From Achatina immaculata (lineage: Eukaryota > Mollusca > Gastropoda > Stylommatophora > Achatinidae): a stretch of DNA of 64,000 nt. Under the pieces are notes generated by a model, which saw only the letters and a list, made by a program, of their open reading frames with translations, searched no databases and was not told where the DNA came from. Of this stretch, positions 31,772 to 42,725 are shown piece after piece. Every line of letters begins with the position of its first letter. Within the stretch, counting starts at the first letter, position 1. The position numbers and the translations under genes are program-made. The stretch spans positions 148,109 through 212,108 of the forward strand of contig CM019714.1 in NCBI GenBank assembly GCA_009760885.1, read 5' to 3'.

Positions 31772-32334
31772 TGTAAGGAGTGGAAAAAATAAGCAAGCGT
31801 GACCCTGATTTGATTGGAAATCCCACTGGCCAGAGACGGCCCCGTGTGAATGGAAAATTCCCAGTCCTTCGAGTCCGTCGCGGATCAGGTATATAAGACA
31901 AGAAGAGAGAAGTTTAAAGATGGGTCCATAAGCTGAGCACGTTGAAGTCCAGCGACCAGTCTTGGAAGAAGGTGATCATTTCGATAGATGGAGGCTGGCG
32001 TGTGTATTTTAGTTGTGTGCTTTTGTAATCAGGATTGAACTCATATTATTCAAGAAAATGTTTCTTTTTTATGATTTGGTAATGCATGTTGGAATTATAT
32101 GGACATCATGTGCATAGGATTCGTTGATTTTATGTTGCCTTATGGATCAGAATTTTTGTAAATACAAGGATCGTGATTTTTATAAAAAGGATTGTTGTTT
32201 CGTGTTCCTGTTATTTACATGTAAGGTGTGAACGTTGCTGTAGTCAGCCTTCCACCACTCAGTACGACGACGGCCAGACAAAATAAAAGATTGAATAATA
32301 ATTCACGTCAGTAAAAGTAAATAAAAATACTACA
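31772..32334 (+). mobile_element. Solo LTR with 4-bp target duplication
   Basis: The 563-bp insert begins TGTAAGGAGTGG and ends ATACTACA (TG...CA), flanked by ATAC at 31768-31771 and 32335-32338. Segment P copy 1 shows the empty site: on its complement GACAATGATAC runs directly into TACGTGG. A TATATAAG box at 31890 and AATAAA words near 32315 fit LTR promoter and polyadenylation functions. It has no ORF. It follows the gypsy pol fragment by 180 bases, but the flank directly upstream is target sequence, so it reads as a separate solo LTR. Confidence 0.75.
31890..31897 (+). promoter_or_regulatory. TATA box of the LTR
   Basis: TATATAAG, about 118 bases inside the LTR, followed by a purine-rich AGAAGAGAGAAG. 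The position suits the U3/R boundary of an LTR promoter. Confidence 0.5.
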
Positions 32335-32487
32335 ATACTACGTGGAACCTTTGCGCAGGAAGTGCAAAGCTACGAGAGTAGACGTTTTGAGCGTCTCTGG
32401 TGGAAATACAACATAGAAATCATGTTTCAGTAGTGTAAGCATATAACGGCTGATTCTCTGAAACACATCATCGCTTTCCCATCAATT
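32335..32487 (+). repeat. Element X, copy 2
   Basis: Starts TACTACGTGGAACC and ends near CCATCAATTC before a CTTCTT run. It is the closest relative of copy 1 and part of segment P. Confidence 0.75.
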
Positions 32488-32599
32488 CTTCTTCTTCTTC
32501 TTCTTCTTTTTCAGTCTTCCGAGCCATTAAGGCTTATTATTGCATATAAAGTTCACATCCATTCCTCTCTATTCCTAATCTTCTCTCTCTGGTTATTGA

Positions 32600-33045
32600 C
32601 TCCTGTAGCCTATATGATAAATGTAGCAGTATATGATACATGTAGCAATATATGATAAATGTAACAATACATGATAAATGTAGCAGTATATGATAAATGT
32701 AGCAATATATGATAAATGTAACAATACATGATAAGTGTAGCAGTATATGATAAATGTAGCAGTATATGATAAATGTACCAGTACCAATATATGATAAATG
32801 TAAAATACATGATAAATGTAGCAGTATATGATAAATGTAGCAATATATGATAAATGTAACAATACATGATAAATGTAGCAGTATATGATAAACGTAGCAG
32901 TATATGATAAATGTAGCAATATATGATAAATATAGCAGTATATGATCAATGTAACAGTATATGATACATGTAGCAGTATATGATAAATGTGGTAGTATAT
33001 GATAAATATAGCAGTATATTATAAATATAGAGGTATATTAGAATA
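32600..33045 (-). repeat. 19-bp minisatellite in P2
   Basis: More than twenty copies of the 19-bp unit in inverse, with commoner ATACATG variants than in P1. One unit is expanded near 32775. Confidence 0.95.
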
Positions 33046-33264
33046 AGTAAACTTATCGGGAAGACTCGATCCTCTGGTAGTCGCTCGGGTAGAAAAGAAA
33101 GCACCGTGCGGTACTCAATCTAGCAGACGACAGGGACTAGCAGACGATATTAGGAGCAGACGATTAGGGCAGACGATATAAGCAGACGACATTAGATTTA
33201 GAAACAGTTAGGACCGGAGAAGTGAAAAATGTCTGAAGAGAAGAAAAGATGTTTGTTCTAGCTG

Positions 33265-33597
33265 TTACGGTAGATATTTGTGCTGTGCTGAGTTCGCCTT
33301 ATATTTGTGTTCAGTAGAAAGTGTAGAGCTAGAGAATGTAGAATTATTTCTGCTTTGAGATGTTGCCAGTACCAGTGGTTCTGAAAATATCTGTGCGATT
33401 TTTGTGAGACATGGTGATGCATGTTCGTGATATCCGTAAGTTGCAGCTCTTTGTTCATCACTATGTTTAAGTGCTGTTCTGGTTGAGATCACTCTCTCTC
33501 TCTCTCTCTCTCTCTCATGTGGCAAACTTCTGTCTTGCCGGGAGTGGAGATTATGTGTAATTTTTTTCTTGTTGACATTCTTCACCTCATTCGTCAT
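33265..33597 (-). CDS. Unrecognised small ORF in segment P copy 2 (110 codons)
   Basis: Partner of the ORF at 4348-4674 with the same start and end. A (GA)n tract changes residues near 28-35 (RERERERV). TATAAATA lies at about 33634-33641 upstream on this strand, roughly 40 bases before the ATG. The product is not recognised. Confidence 0.25.
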   Translation of the reverse strand: MTNEVKNVNKKKITHNLHSRQDRSLPHERERERERVISTRTALKHSDEQRAATYGYHEHASPCLTKIAQIFSEPLVLATSQSRNNSTFSSSTLSTEHKYKANSAQHKYLP

Positions 33598-33799
33598 CTA
33601 CCACCATTACCCATCAATAAAACTTGCTATTTATACTCCACATCTTTTCAAGTTACTACACCATGTTTTCTGTAGTTGTGGGGACAATCAGAGGTTTTCA
33701 TTTTGTTCTCTTTTTATCTCTGGAGAGAACACAGCAAGGACTAATTCTAATACTGTGTATTCTGCAATCTTATTACATCAGAACATCATAGCTACTCAT

Positions 33800-34060
33800 T
33801 AGAGTGATATGCAGGAATATACTGTCAAATCGTACGTGCGTTTACCTGATAAATGGGTGGTCCTTTTATTTTAAAATCCCAACTTAAAATTGCAAATGAA
33901 ATGCAAAATAATTTAAAAGTTTGGAAATTCTATAGTCCACAATCGCATATCTCCCACACTGGTATTTAATAAACTTTGAATAATATATTCCGCTAGATTA
34001 TACGTAGTATATGTTTTCATATATGAAAGATTCATCAGTATCAAAATAGAGTACCTATCC
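33800..34060 (-). repeat. Diverged third copy of the promoter / first-exon module
   Basis: On the minus strand it tracks the block at 15380-15680: TTTTAAGTTGGGATTTTAAA-like text, an ACGCACGTACGATTTG match to the region before the exon, ATTCCTGCA, and a shortened ATGATGTTCTGATG in place of the exon start. The coding part is destroyed. Confidence 0.55.
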
Positions 34061-34099
34061 GTATCACCACTGTCAAAAATGTAGTAGACACACGGCCAT

Positions 34100-34520
34100 T
34101 CTCTCGTTCCAGTCCTGTGTCAAACATTTAGCAGACACCCAACTTAGAATCAACCTAAAGCAATGCTGAACAAGCCCTGAAAATATGCACAGAAAGATAG
34201 AAGCCACCAGAGAAGATTGTTTGCTTCACTGACTGCAGAGATCTACTAGAAGCAATAGGGCCAAACAAAGAAGACTCACAATCACAGGAAATTATATCAC
34301 AACTAAACAAGCTCCAAAACTCATAAGGAGAAGAACATCGTGTTGAATGACAACTTCCACAAAGGAGAATGATCGAATTGAGGGAAAATAAAGAAAGTGG
34401 ACGTTGTTGGTTTAGCTCACAGTATCCACAACCAGTGTGGGACTGGCTCCATCAGCAGCGGACGTTACAGTGGGTGTTGGAATGTAAGGCGGAGCACATA
34501 TGAGGATACTCTGGGTACAG
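34100..34520 (+). pseudogene. Possible RNase H-like remnant of a retroelement
   Basis: A broken frame reads KIVCFTDCRDLLEAIGPN and then EIISQLNKLQNS, which looks like the LFTDSxSALxAL part of a retroelement RNase H domain. Further text (QPVWDWLHQQRTLQWV) is unassigned. There is no intact ORF. Confidence 0.3.
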
Positions 34521-35084
34521 GGATGCTAGTTTCTGAATACAGATTACAGATTAGATTAGAATCTTCTTTCTGAGGCTCTCTTCCTTGCTATCCAAATCAA
34601 GCTATTAACATTTTCAAGTCGCACTGATATTTCTTATTATAGTATTTCCAAAGCTCTCTGAATCGTTATGTTGTGCTACATCATGTTTCCAGAACTCTTT
34701 ATGATAAAAAGAGACAAAAACGTATTTAAACTTATGGCTTTAGCTTTTTTCTCATAAACGATTGGCATTGGTGAACTTCATTCATAACACGAAGAACCTT
34801 TTTATCTTCTTCGTTTCCTTATTTCCATTATGTTGCTTTTAAAGTGGAACTTATCTGTCAACATAAACTTATTTATTGTGCAATCAAATCTTTAATCTCA
34901 CAGTATTCGCTTTTGATGCAGACCAAAACTAGCGTTGTGTGCTGTCTTTATGTCAAGGTGAGCCAAACCACCTTTTACGGCATTCTGTTATATAATCAAT
35001 GCAGCATTAAGTTCTCACTAATATTCTAATGTGTGTCCTTATTTGACTTCTTAAATAATACATCTTTGTAAAATCATTTCAAAT
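34521..35084. other. No gene seen
   Basis: AT-rich sequence with one 61-codon open frame (34844-35029) that has no recognisable domain. No repeat structure was seen. Confidence 0.5.
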
Positions 35085-36145
35085 GCGTTTCTTTGTTCTT
35101 ATGAAGTACAGACGGGTTTCAGACCAAGTAGAGACATCAGAGATCGTATATGAAACATGATGAGCATGCAAATGTGTACAGAACTGAATGTGGATTTATA
35201 CACTTGTGTGGAATACTCCAAAGCTTTTCACGGTGTACAGCATCAACAGTTATCGTCTGTTATGAACAACATGGGTTTCCGAATTATCTGGGGCAGATCA
35301 TCACCAAACTCTACCAAGATTAGCAGGCAGCAGTAGGGGCAGATAACCAAACATAGGGTTGGTCTGACGTACAAAAGGCAGTAAGACAGGGATGTAAACA
35401 GAGAAATTAAACGTAAATAAAATTGAATATCTAGGTTCAGATGTTACCATCTATGGTGACTGCGCAGTGAAAATCGAAAGAAGACTAGCACACATGAAGT
35501 GTATGTGGTAAGATATCAACAAGGAAGACTAGCACACATGAAGAGTATGTGGTAAGCTATCAACAAGGAATACTAGCACACATGAAGAGTATGTGGTAAG
35601 CTATCAACAAGGAAACAAAGTTGTCTTTAATAAAAGATTACATATTCCCAGTTGCAGCATTTAGATGTGAAAAGTGGACACTTAACAAATCACTGGAAAA
35701 GAGATTAACAGATTATGAAATGAAATGTTACAGAACGGAATTTAGAATATCATTGATAGAACGAATATAAAAAAAAAGAGATGCTAGTGGGTGATACTCA
35801 GAATAGCAACAATTGAATGAATGAACTGATGTAGTAGGGACCTACTTGTGGCACATATAGAGGGGGGTCACCAGATATCGAGCAATACCTCCTCGGAGAA
35901 AACTGGCTGGTTAACAACATAAAAATTAGAGAGCTGAGATACTTCGACACATCACGGCACAAAATAGCTTGGAGATGTTGATAGTAGAAGGCATAGTTCC
36001 TGGAAAAGGGAAAAGGACGATCTCGCCGTCGGTGGACTCAGGACATCGCTGAATGTCAGAATTTGTTAGTGCTAGACGCTGGTCAATTCGCTCAAGACCG
36101 TACTACATTCAGGCAGGCTGTGAGAGGGACAGCGTCCTGAAAAGG
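35085..36145 (+). pseudogene. Decayed RTE-like LINE
   Basis: Begins inside the RT domain with QTGFRPSRDIRDRI, then CVEYSKAFHGVQHQQL (the catalytic Asp of the FIDYSKAF block has changed). A GDCAVKIERRL segment follows at about 35455. The C-terminal GRSRRRWTQDI text is at about 36020-36055. A 44-bp stretch (ACTAGCACACATGAAGAG) is tandemly triplicated at about 35484-35615, unusual inside coding sequence. Stops are frequent. It resembles family D more than the others. Confidence 0.65.
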
Positions 36146-36280
36146 ACATGTCACGTGACAGAATGTATTCTTAGCTTTCGTAGTATATGTTCTTATCCCC
36201 TTTCGACCACATACACTGGGTCATGAACTAAGTGGAGTTGTCAGCAAAATTAGATCTGATATTACAGGGTTGCAGGTTTG

Positions 36281-36740
36281 TTCCTTTGAAAGTTGATTGT
36301 TGTGTTGAGTGGTAATTTTTCACAGCTAATTTTAGATTTATTTCAAAATTTCACAGATAGCCCAACCTTTTATATTCACAGGTGTCAGTCGTTGATAGAC
36401 TTATTTCTAAATTCCACAATAATGTTTTGCCTCAAAACTAATATTTCTCAACCAAAGACAACTTTAATACTGACTTCTCACAAGCAGTTCAGTCTACTAA
36501 ACCTTTCTGACCATCTGTATACAGTTTTCAGTAAAGAACAAACAGCACATGCTAATTCAAAGATCATTTTTCTTTCATTTCTGTTTGAAAGGCGGAGGAC
36601 AGGGTTTTTGTCAGTAACAAGAAGTCTTGTTTTGAGTGTGCCTGTTGCAAGAAAGGAAGATCTAACATTTATAGCAAGATTAAGGTTGTTGGAGTACCTC
36701 GGTCTGATGGAGGGTTTGCTCGGCATATGATGACGGCCGC
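36281..36740 (+). pseudogene. Open frame of 145 codons, possibly a LINE endonuclease remnant
   Basis: The first 75 residues follow the pattern of a LINE APE endonuclease C-terminus: IVVLSGNFSQLILDLFQNFT (compare GDFN), then QSLIDLFLNST and finally NLSDHL in place of SDH. The second half has no counterpart I recognise. The minus-strand frame at 36478-36744 overlaps it. Function not assigned. Confidence 0.35.
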
Positions 36741-36899
36741 CCACACATGTCGCAAGTAAGTCTGTACTTCATCGTTTCATTCATTCATTTGTTGCTGTTC
36801 TCAGTATCATTTGTGATCATGATTTTCCATTTTGTATGGTTTTGGTTATTTACATTAAGAGAAGTAGCCATTTCTCCATTGTTAATTGATTAGTCCAAT

Positions 36900-37005
36900 T
36901 TTATATATATATATATATACATACATACATACATATATATATATACAAAACTTACACACATATATATATATACATATATATGCATATATATGATAAGTAT
37001 ATATA
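36900..37005. repeat. (TA)n and (CATA)n microsatellite
   Basis: Alternating TA runs and CATACATACATA at about 36902-37004. Confidence 0.95.
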
Positions 37006-37164
37006 TTTTTTCTTTTAGCCTCCACTTTGTCTCATGAGTTTTTCAGTGCCATTTACCTCACACAATACATTTCTAGTAGCAGTTTGGTTGACGTTTCTCT
37101 AAATGGGGGGATATTATAGCCTATTTTAATCCTGTATAGGATATCCTCTAAACAGGAGAATGTA

Positions 37165-37440
37165 TAAAGATCTAAGAGTGATACACCAGCTCCAGACCAC
37201 AGAGTGATACACCAGCTGCAGACCACAGAGTGATGCACCAGATCCAGACCACAGAGTGATACAACAGCTGCAGACCACAGAGTGATGTACCAGCTCCAGA
37301 CCACAGAGTGATGATCCAACTGCAGACCACAGAGTGATGCTCCAGCTGCAAACCACAGAGTGATGCTCCAGCTGCAGACCACAGAGTGATACACCAGCTC
37401 CAGACAACAGCGTAAAACAACAGCTCCAGTCCACAGAGTT
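37165..37440. repeat. 26-bp minisatellite open in all minus-strand frames
   Basis: About ten copies of ACAGAGTGATGCACCAGCTC plus CAGACC. Since 26 is not a multiple of three, each minus-strand frame cycles through all three phases every 78 bases, giving a 26-residue super-repeat (HHSVVCSWSITLW, ASLCGLQLE). None of the three contains stops, so three overlapping open frames arise at 37053-37434. I treat this as repeat geometry, not a gene. Confidence 0.93.
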
Positions 37441-37499
37441 ATGTTACTTATTTGCAGTATTTATGCATCAATTAAGACAAATCAGCATGGATTTAATCA

Positions 37500-37722
37500 T
37501 GTCTAGTAAACAGAGATGAACTGGCCGCACTCTTCGGAAAACTGACACCAGCATAGCAAGACAGTCACTGACATGGAATCCTCAAGGAAAGAGAAAAGGA
37601 GGACGACCTAGACTTACTTGGAGAAGAGAAATTATGAAAGTTCTCAGAGACAGGGATACACACGGAAGGTAGCAGAGAATAATTTCAAGAACAGGGAGTG
37701 AAATGCGACGACTACGACGTTG

Positions 37723-37754
<32 letters not shown>

Positions 37755-37765
37755 GATGATGATTA
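37500..37765 (+). mobile_element. LINE 3' end with (GAT)n tail
   Basis: The coding tip reads WNPQGKRKGGRPRLTWRREI, the usual C-terminal GRP motif, followed by MKVLRDRDTH and a stop. A GATGATGATG tail runs from about 37720 to 37765. Heavily 5'-truncated. Confidence 0.75.
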
Positions 37766-38274
37766 TGATTCGGGATATCTAACTCAATGAAACGTGTGTT
37801 ATATATACTTGGCAATACTGTCATAAGCTGACTCAAGCTGTTCCATAGAAGTAATATCTTCTCTACCGAAGTATACGTGTACACTGATTTTTCATTCTCC
37901 CTCCAAGATTACCAGACAAATTGAGTCTACAAGCTGAAGTATGCATGGAGTCTTTGTTTATAAATACTTTTACCCAGTTCAGGACATTCCTGTATCTGCT
38001 CGGCCGCTGGTTCTATAACCTAAGAAAGGATGTCGCAGTCAGCGTAGATAACACTGACCAACACACGTTTTGGTGCCTCAAATGTTAGACCTGTTTCTGG
38101 GTATGTTTGACTTGCTGATTTCAAAAAGTTTTCCTCAATCAGCTCTAGTTTTTGAGATATAAAACATAAGCCATATACCACTCTTCACTTTGCTCGCCCA
38201 TAACAAATCAGGATATTTTAATGTAGTGTTTAAATTAGTATCTTTTAAGTATGAAGGTAAAAAAAAGGTAAACT

Positions 38275-38545
38275 TCCTGTTTCCATGCCGTTAAGGCATA
38301 CTGGTGAATAATGTATTGGGCCCGCATTTGTCATTACCCTCAGCACATGAAAGTGTGATGTGATCAGTATCACGCCTGCCCTCTTTATCTTCCCAGATTT
38401 CTCTGGTACCCATTTTTAGAGGCTGGGTCAGCCCCGGGGCCTTTTTGGTGTGTACCAGAAAAAATCCCACTATTGGGACTAAACCCAGTACCACCGGATT
38501 AGCAAACCGAGCGTCTAACCACTCAGCCAACAAGGCCACCATATA
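38275..38545 (-). mobile_element. tRNA-derived SINE, copy 2
   Basis: Inverse copy of the SINE at 16838. On the minus strand the head reads TGGCCTTGTTGGCTGAGTGG (A-box region) and then GGGTTTAGTCCCAATAG (B-box region). The body carries CCCCGGGGCTGACCCAGCC and CACTTTCATGTGC, and the T-rich end lies on the left near 38270. Both copies share the tail text GGAAACAGGAAGTTTACC or its equivalent. Confidence 0.85.
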
Positions 38546-38649
38546 TGACGGAAACGTATTAAAAATTAAAAGGGGAGTGTACTACATGAAAATATACTTA
38601 TTTCATAACAAAAGCATACGTAAGAAGCTAATATTGTAAGACTCCCGAG

Positions 38650-40330
38650 AGTGTGATCTTCCAGGACAAAACCGTATATGATTCTAACAATAGTCTACCA
38701 TCATGTGTGCATCCCATATTCCTTGGTATCTGTCTTCCATTGTTTTTATGTCTTGGTGAAATCTTTCACTTTGCTCTTCGCTTCAATCACCAATGTTCTC
38801 TGGAAAGCGATCTAAGTGACTATGTAGATAATGGATTTTAACACTCATGTTACAGCCAAGCCTGTTGAAATGAAACAACATATTACTCTTCTAAAGTATG
38901 CAGGTGTCTGCCTTGTTATTGCCAAGAAAGCTTTTCACAACAGGACCAAATGAAGATATGGCACATGACTAAATTTCATTCATTGATGCTATAAAATGTG
39001 GGTCATTCATAAGTTGTTCGATCTGTGAATCATCGAAAATTCCTGTAATTAGTTTTTCCATGTTAAGTCCAGGTAACTTATGCACTATGTATTCATTGCA
39101 CGAAACATCTTTATTCAAAGCCTTTACACATTGTTTCATTAGACCTACCTTTATATGTAGTGGTGGCAGTATGATTCTATCTCATGCTACCGAAGGTTCA
39201 CTGATTACATTTTGTCCTCCAACCACCACATATTCCCTCCGAGGCCAGTCTGTTATTACCCAGTGTTCATGTTTGGCTGTAGTATCCCAAAGGCATAAAA
39301 AGCAAGAATACTTTGTGTAGTCACTTTGTTGACCAAGAAAAACGTCAACCATCTTCAAGTCTACACAAATCATCATTTGATGTTCTTGATAATTTATCTT
39401 TTTCATGACTAAAGAGATGGCCGTGTAATCTTTATTCATCCTGGTGGAAAGTTCGATAGAAACACACCTATATTTGTTTCTGTTATTTAAATGAATGCAT
39501 TTGAAACTACCTTTTTGAACTGCAGATGAAAAGGCTTCACTCACTTGGGTTATATTCCGAAAGACAACATTTCTTCACTTCTTCACAAGGTTTCCGATGT
39601 CATTGCAGAATACTAAGTTGTTGTCTTCAGTAAAGAATGGCAGCAGATGCTTTTCTCTCCTTCAATAAAATGTCATGTTCGTTCCAGGCTGAAGTACATT
39701 CTTTTCCTTTAGTCTGGAGGCAAGCAATTCAGAAGATTCCTTGGAAAGATGTAAGTCTCTGATCAGATAACTCAGTTTATTCTGATCAAAACTATCACTA
39801 TGTGAAGTTGTTTGGAATTCACTGTCACTGCCCTCACTTGTTTTATCTTGTATGATATCAGACATGCAAGACTCATCCTCTGAGAGCTGTGGTAGTTCAA
39901 GGAAAGGTGGAACGGGTACAAGATCCGAGTGCGGAACAGGTCTCCTGGCTGAAGGTAGATCAGGGTAAGACCACGTGTCACGATTATTTCGACTGATGCC
40001 TGTGATATGAACAATACAAAAATAACAGTCATCCAAATGGTTTTTTGGTTCTCTCCACACTGTTGATATTCTACATTTCAGGCAGCTTCAATTTCCATTT
40101 GTCCACTGGCGCATATGTTCCTTACAAGTTTTGTGTACAGTATGGGGAGCCCATGGCTTATCTTGATCCCCAAGCTCGACATCAATATAACCTACATGTG
40201 CTCTCTTCATATACTCAGAAACAGGTTTCCTACCTGCTTTCAGTGTGTACTCCCAACAAATATAGCAAAATCTGTCGAAATGATTCAAGCAGCTCCGTCT
40301 TGAAGTAGCATTAACCTCTGCGGTGCTCGA
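38650..40330 (-). pseudogene. Intronless, decayed copy of an uncharacterised multicopy animal gene family
   Basis: Joined frames on the minus strand give one colinear protein of about 550 residues. About 40310-40088: RFCYICWEYTLKAGRKPVSE, GDQDKPWAPHTVHKTCKEHM. 40060-39662: MWREPKNHLDDCYFCIVHIT, YPDLPSARRPVPHSDLVPVP, SYLIRDLHLSKESSELLASR. 39544-39182: MICVDLKMVDVFLGQQSDYT, KYSCFLCLWDTTAKHEHWVI. Then ILPPLHIKVGLMKQ, KSFLGNNKA, SHLDRFPENIGD, QSERFHQDIKTMEDRYQGIW down to about 38650. From memory, predicted proteins with this layout (CYxC, WxPH, CxxC, GNNKA, ERFHQDI) occur in large numbers in several animals; I know no established function. Stops near 40086 and 39575 and frameshifts show it is broken. 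Lack of introns suggests retroposition or a transposon origin. Confidence 0.65.
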
Positions 40331-41029
40331 CTTGCAAAAATGAAATGATATGAGTGGGAATATACACACTCCTCCTATACCATCATAACTATTATACAGA
40401 ATAACTGTTATAAACATTATCAGTTTGAGAAACTTTTGAAAGACAAATTTATATAGTGTAAGGAAACCGTGATTTACTATCTTAATTCTTTTTTTGCACA
40501 TAATTATGTAATAAAACAGAACAAAAGTGGTTTTGTCATTTGAGCAATATATTTTTTTCCGAGTGTGCAATGTAGTAAAGGAAGTAGTTGTGAAACAAAA
40601 GCGATTATACACAAAAAATGTTAGTAAATTTTATACATAAATTTTCCATTCAAATATGACTGCTTCTTATGACATCCCAATTCTGCAGAAGAGATTTGTT
40701 AAAGAGAGAACTAAAATTGTATAAATTCAACCATATCTAGAGCTGATGCGATCTATCCAGTGTCATTTTCTGAATCAGCTCCCACATAACCCCAGGAACA
40801 GGCCTATAAACTGAGGCACCAAAAAAAAAAAAAAAAATTGGGGTCTGTTATCCATCTCCCTGTGTCAATCTCTTTGGTAACTTTTCCTAGAATTTTGTCT
40901 GGACAGGGGTTGTCTGACCAACATTTTGCAATTTCCAGAAGAACGGATTTTAAACGTACGCGACAATTCACAGGTACATTTTCCTAGAGACAAAGTGAAT
41001 TTTTTTATTGGACCATTCATGATAAAATA
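40331..41029. other. No gene seen; (A)n run
   Basis: AT-rich, with an A run of about 18 bases at 40820-40838. The open frames at 40612-40330 and 41104-40865 have no recognisable domain. Confidence 0.5.
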
Positions 41030-41110
41030 AACCCCGCTACTTCTGGTGGGATTCGAACCCAGGAACTCTACGTTTTTAATCGCATGTCTAACTCTGAAAC
41101 ACACAACGGA
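41030..41110 (-). mobile_element. tRNA-like head of a possible SINE
   Basis: The minus strand contains a perfect B-box, GGGTTCGAATCCC, at about 41048-41060, preceded by CAGAGTTAGACATGCGATT, which resembles the D-arm and anticodon region of a tRNA. A paired acceptor stem is not evident, so I do not call a tRNA gene. Confidence 0.4.
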
Positions 41111-42644
41111 GACATGATTAATGTTTGTAGACGTTCACAAATGTTTGGCCCTGGTTAGTACCCAGATGAACGGTTCTGCTTTTGTTGCAACTGATTGTTG
41201 AAATGTGCTGAAATGTTATTAAATATACTCCCAAGTCTGTGTTCTATACTAACAACAAACTAGCAATTCTATTATAAAAACAATATAGACGTTTTCCTGA
41301 TTAAATTGATGTATAATATATCATACTGCATAGCAGGGTTTGCATTTGTGATACATATAAATGTGACAACCTTCCCATTCCACTTTATGAAATTTACCCC
41401 CTTGGTCATTTGATGTAAACTCCCACAGTATAGAGACCGCTAGTGATATCGTTATCACAGAGAAATTGCGTTTACGCTTCTTTTTATGGGACTGTTGTAA
41501 TTGTTATTTTCTAGTGATGGGGAAAATAATGTTCCGAGTTGAAAGTAATGATACCAGTCTGTTACAGCAGCTGCAGCACACATTGTCTTTGTTTTGCAAA
41601 GTTTCAATATCAGAAACTAGTACATATTTGTCCTTAGTATAGCCCCATTAAAAAGTCAAGAAGGGTCCAGCGAGTGAGACGGTCAAGGTGTTGGACTATA
41701 TTTGCCAGTTCATCGTTCTGGAAAGATTTCCTTCAAGAACTGATAAAACACACTGCGCTTTCTCATTCATAGACACATTTTGATATTGCTGATGCTGATG
41801 TTACCTTTCTTTCTTCGTAAAGCCATAACACTCATGTTTCTATCTAGCAAAGTTTATAAGATTTGATTTTTTTATTCAAGTAAGAACTTTATAGTCTCTT
41901 AACATCAGGACACACACACATACATTTATGATAACTCTAAGTTCTCTTTTATGTGTAGCTTTTAATGAATGCACAAACAATAGCACTAGAGTCTACTGTC
42001 GCAGACACGTTTGTCTCTAATCAAAGAAAGAATTTATGTTTAAACATCTCTAGGATGTGCAGGAAATAAGATGATAAGAAAAAGAAAAGACAAGAGAAGT
42101 ATTACGTGTCGGCTGACTTCTTGTTTGTAGTTCTTCTAATCATAAGCTCTGGCTGAGTAACTTTTCTCCCCTGGTACTGGGAACCTGTTATAGAAAATAA
42201 CAGTGAGATGTGAGACTACATTGTTTAACGTTGGTTAAAGAATACACATCATTGATCTCTTAACTTTTGAATACGTTTTATCTAAAATAAAGTGGATATT
42301 AACGACAAAACTGATGATACAGAGGAAAAAGTATTACCTATATTTTAATATTACTGGTGCTTCTACAGTTTAAAAGATATAAAAATGTCATATAGCTGGT
42401 GGTTCTGGTGTACTAAAAAAAGCATCTTATAAGTTAGTGTTACTATTCTGCTGAATATTCTGCATAAATTATAAATATTACATGTTGTTTACTTACAACA
42501 AGTGAAACTATCACTGTTGATACTACTTAACATTGTTTTCAAGAGATAAGAGAATGGATAACTACTTTCCGTGATACATGACCACTGCTAGTCAGTGTCT
42601 AGTACGTGAAAGGTAATTACTGGGTTTTGTTTTGTTGTTACTTT
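41111..42644. other. No gene seen
   Basis: AT-rich sequence without long frames or repeats. A weak tRNA-like stretch is at about 41670-41720 (GTGAGACGGTCAAGGTGTTG) but its B-box is not recognisable. Confidence 0.5.
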
Positions 42645-42725
42645 CCAGTCAATTGCATGTTCCTCACGGAAATTTGACTGAATAACAGGTCTCCTGTAGG
42701 CCTGTATGTTACCTTCCATAACTGT
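42645..42725 (-). mobile_element. LINE family F, C-terminal scrap
   Basis: Minus strand reads IQAYRRPVIQSNFREEHAID and stop, matching REAYRSAVWEAKFRKGHANE in the copy at 10090-10357. Only the tip is left. Confidence 0.6.

Larger units (their letters stand above)
31738..33735 (-). repeat. Duplicated segment P, copy 2 (with LTR insertion)
   Basis: Inverse of 4226-5635. The outer 34 bases (31738-31771) match the complement of 5602-5635 exactly, then 563 bases unique to this copy intervene, and homology resumes at 32335. The rest runs through element X, GAA/TTC tail, LINE tip, 19-bp minisatellite, ATCGTCTGC words and the 110-codon ORF. Confidence 0.85.

Noticed and set aside
41660..41730. tRNA-like A-box (GTGAGACGGTCAAGG)
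   Set aside because: No recognisable B-box or cloverleaf; at best a degraded SINE head.
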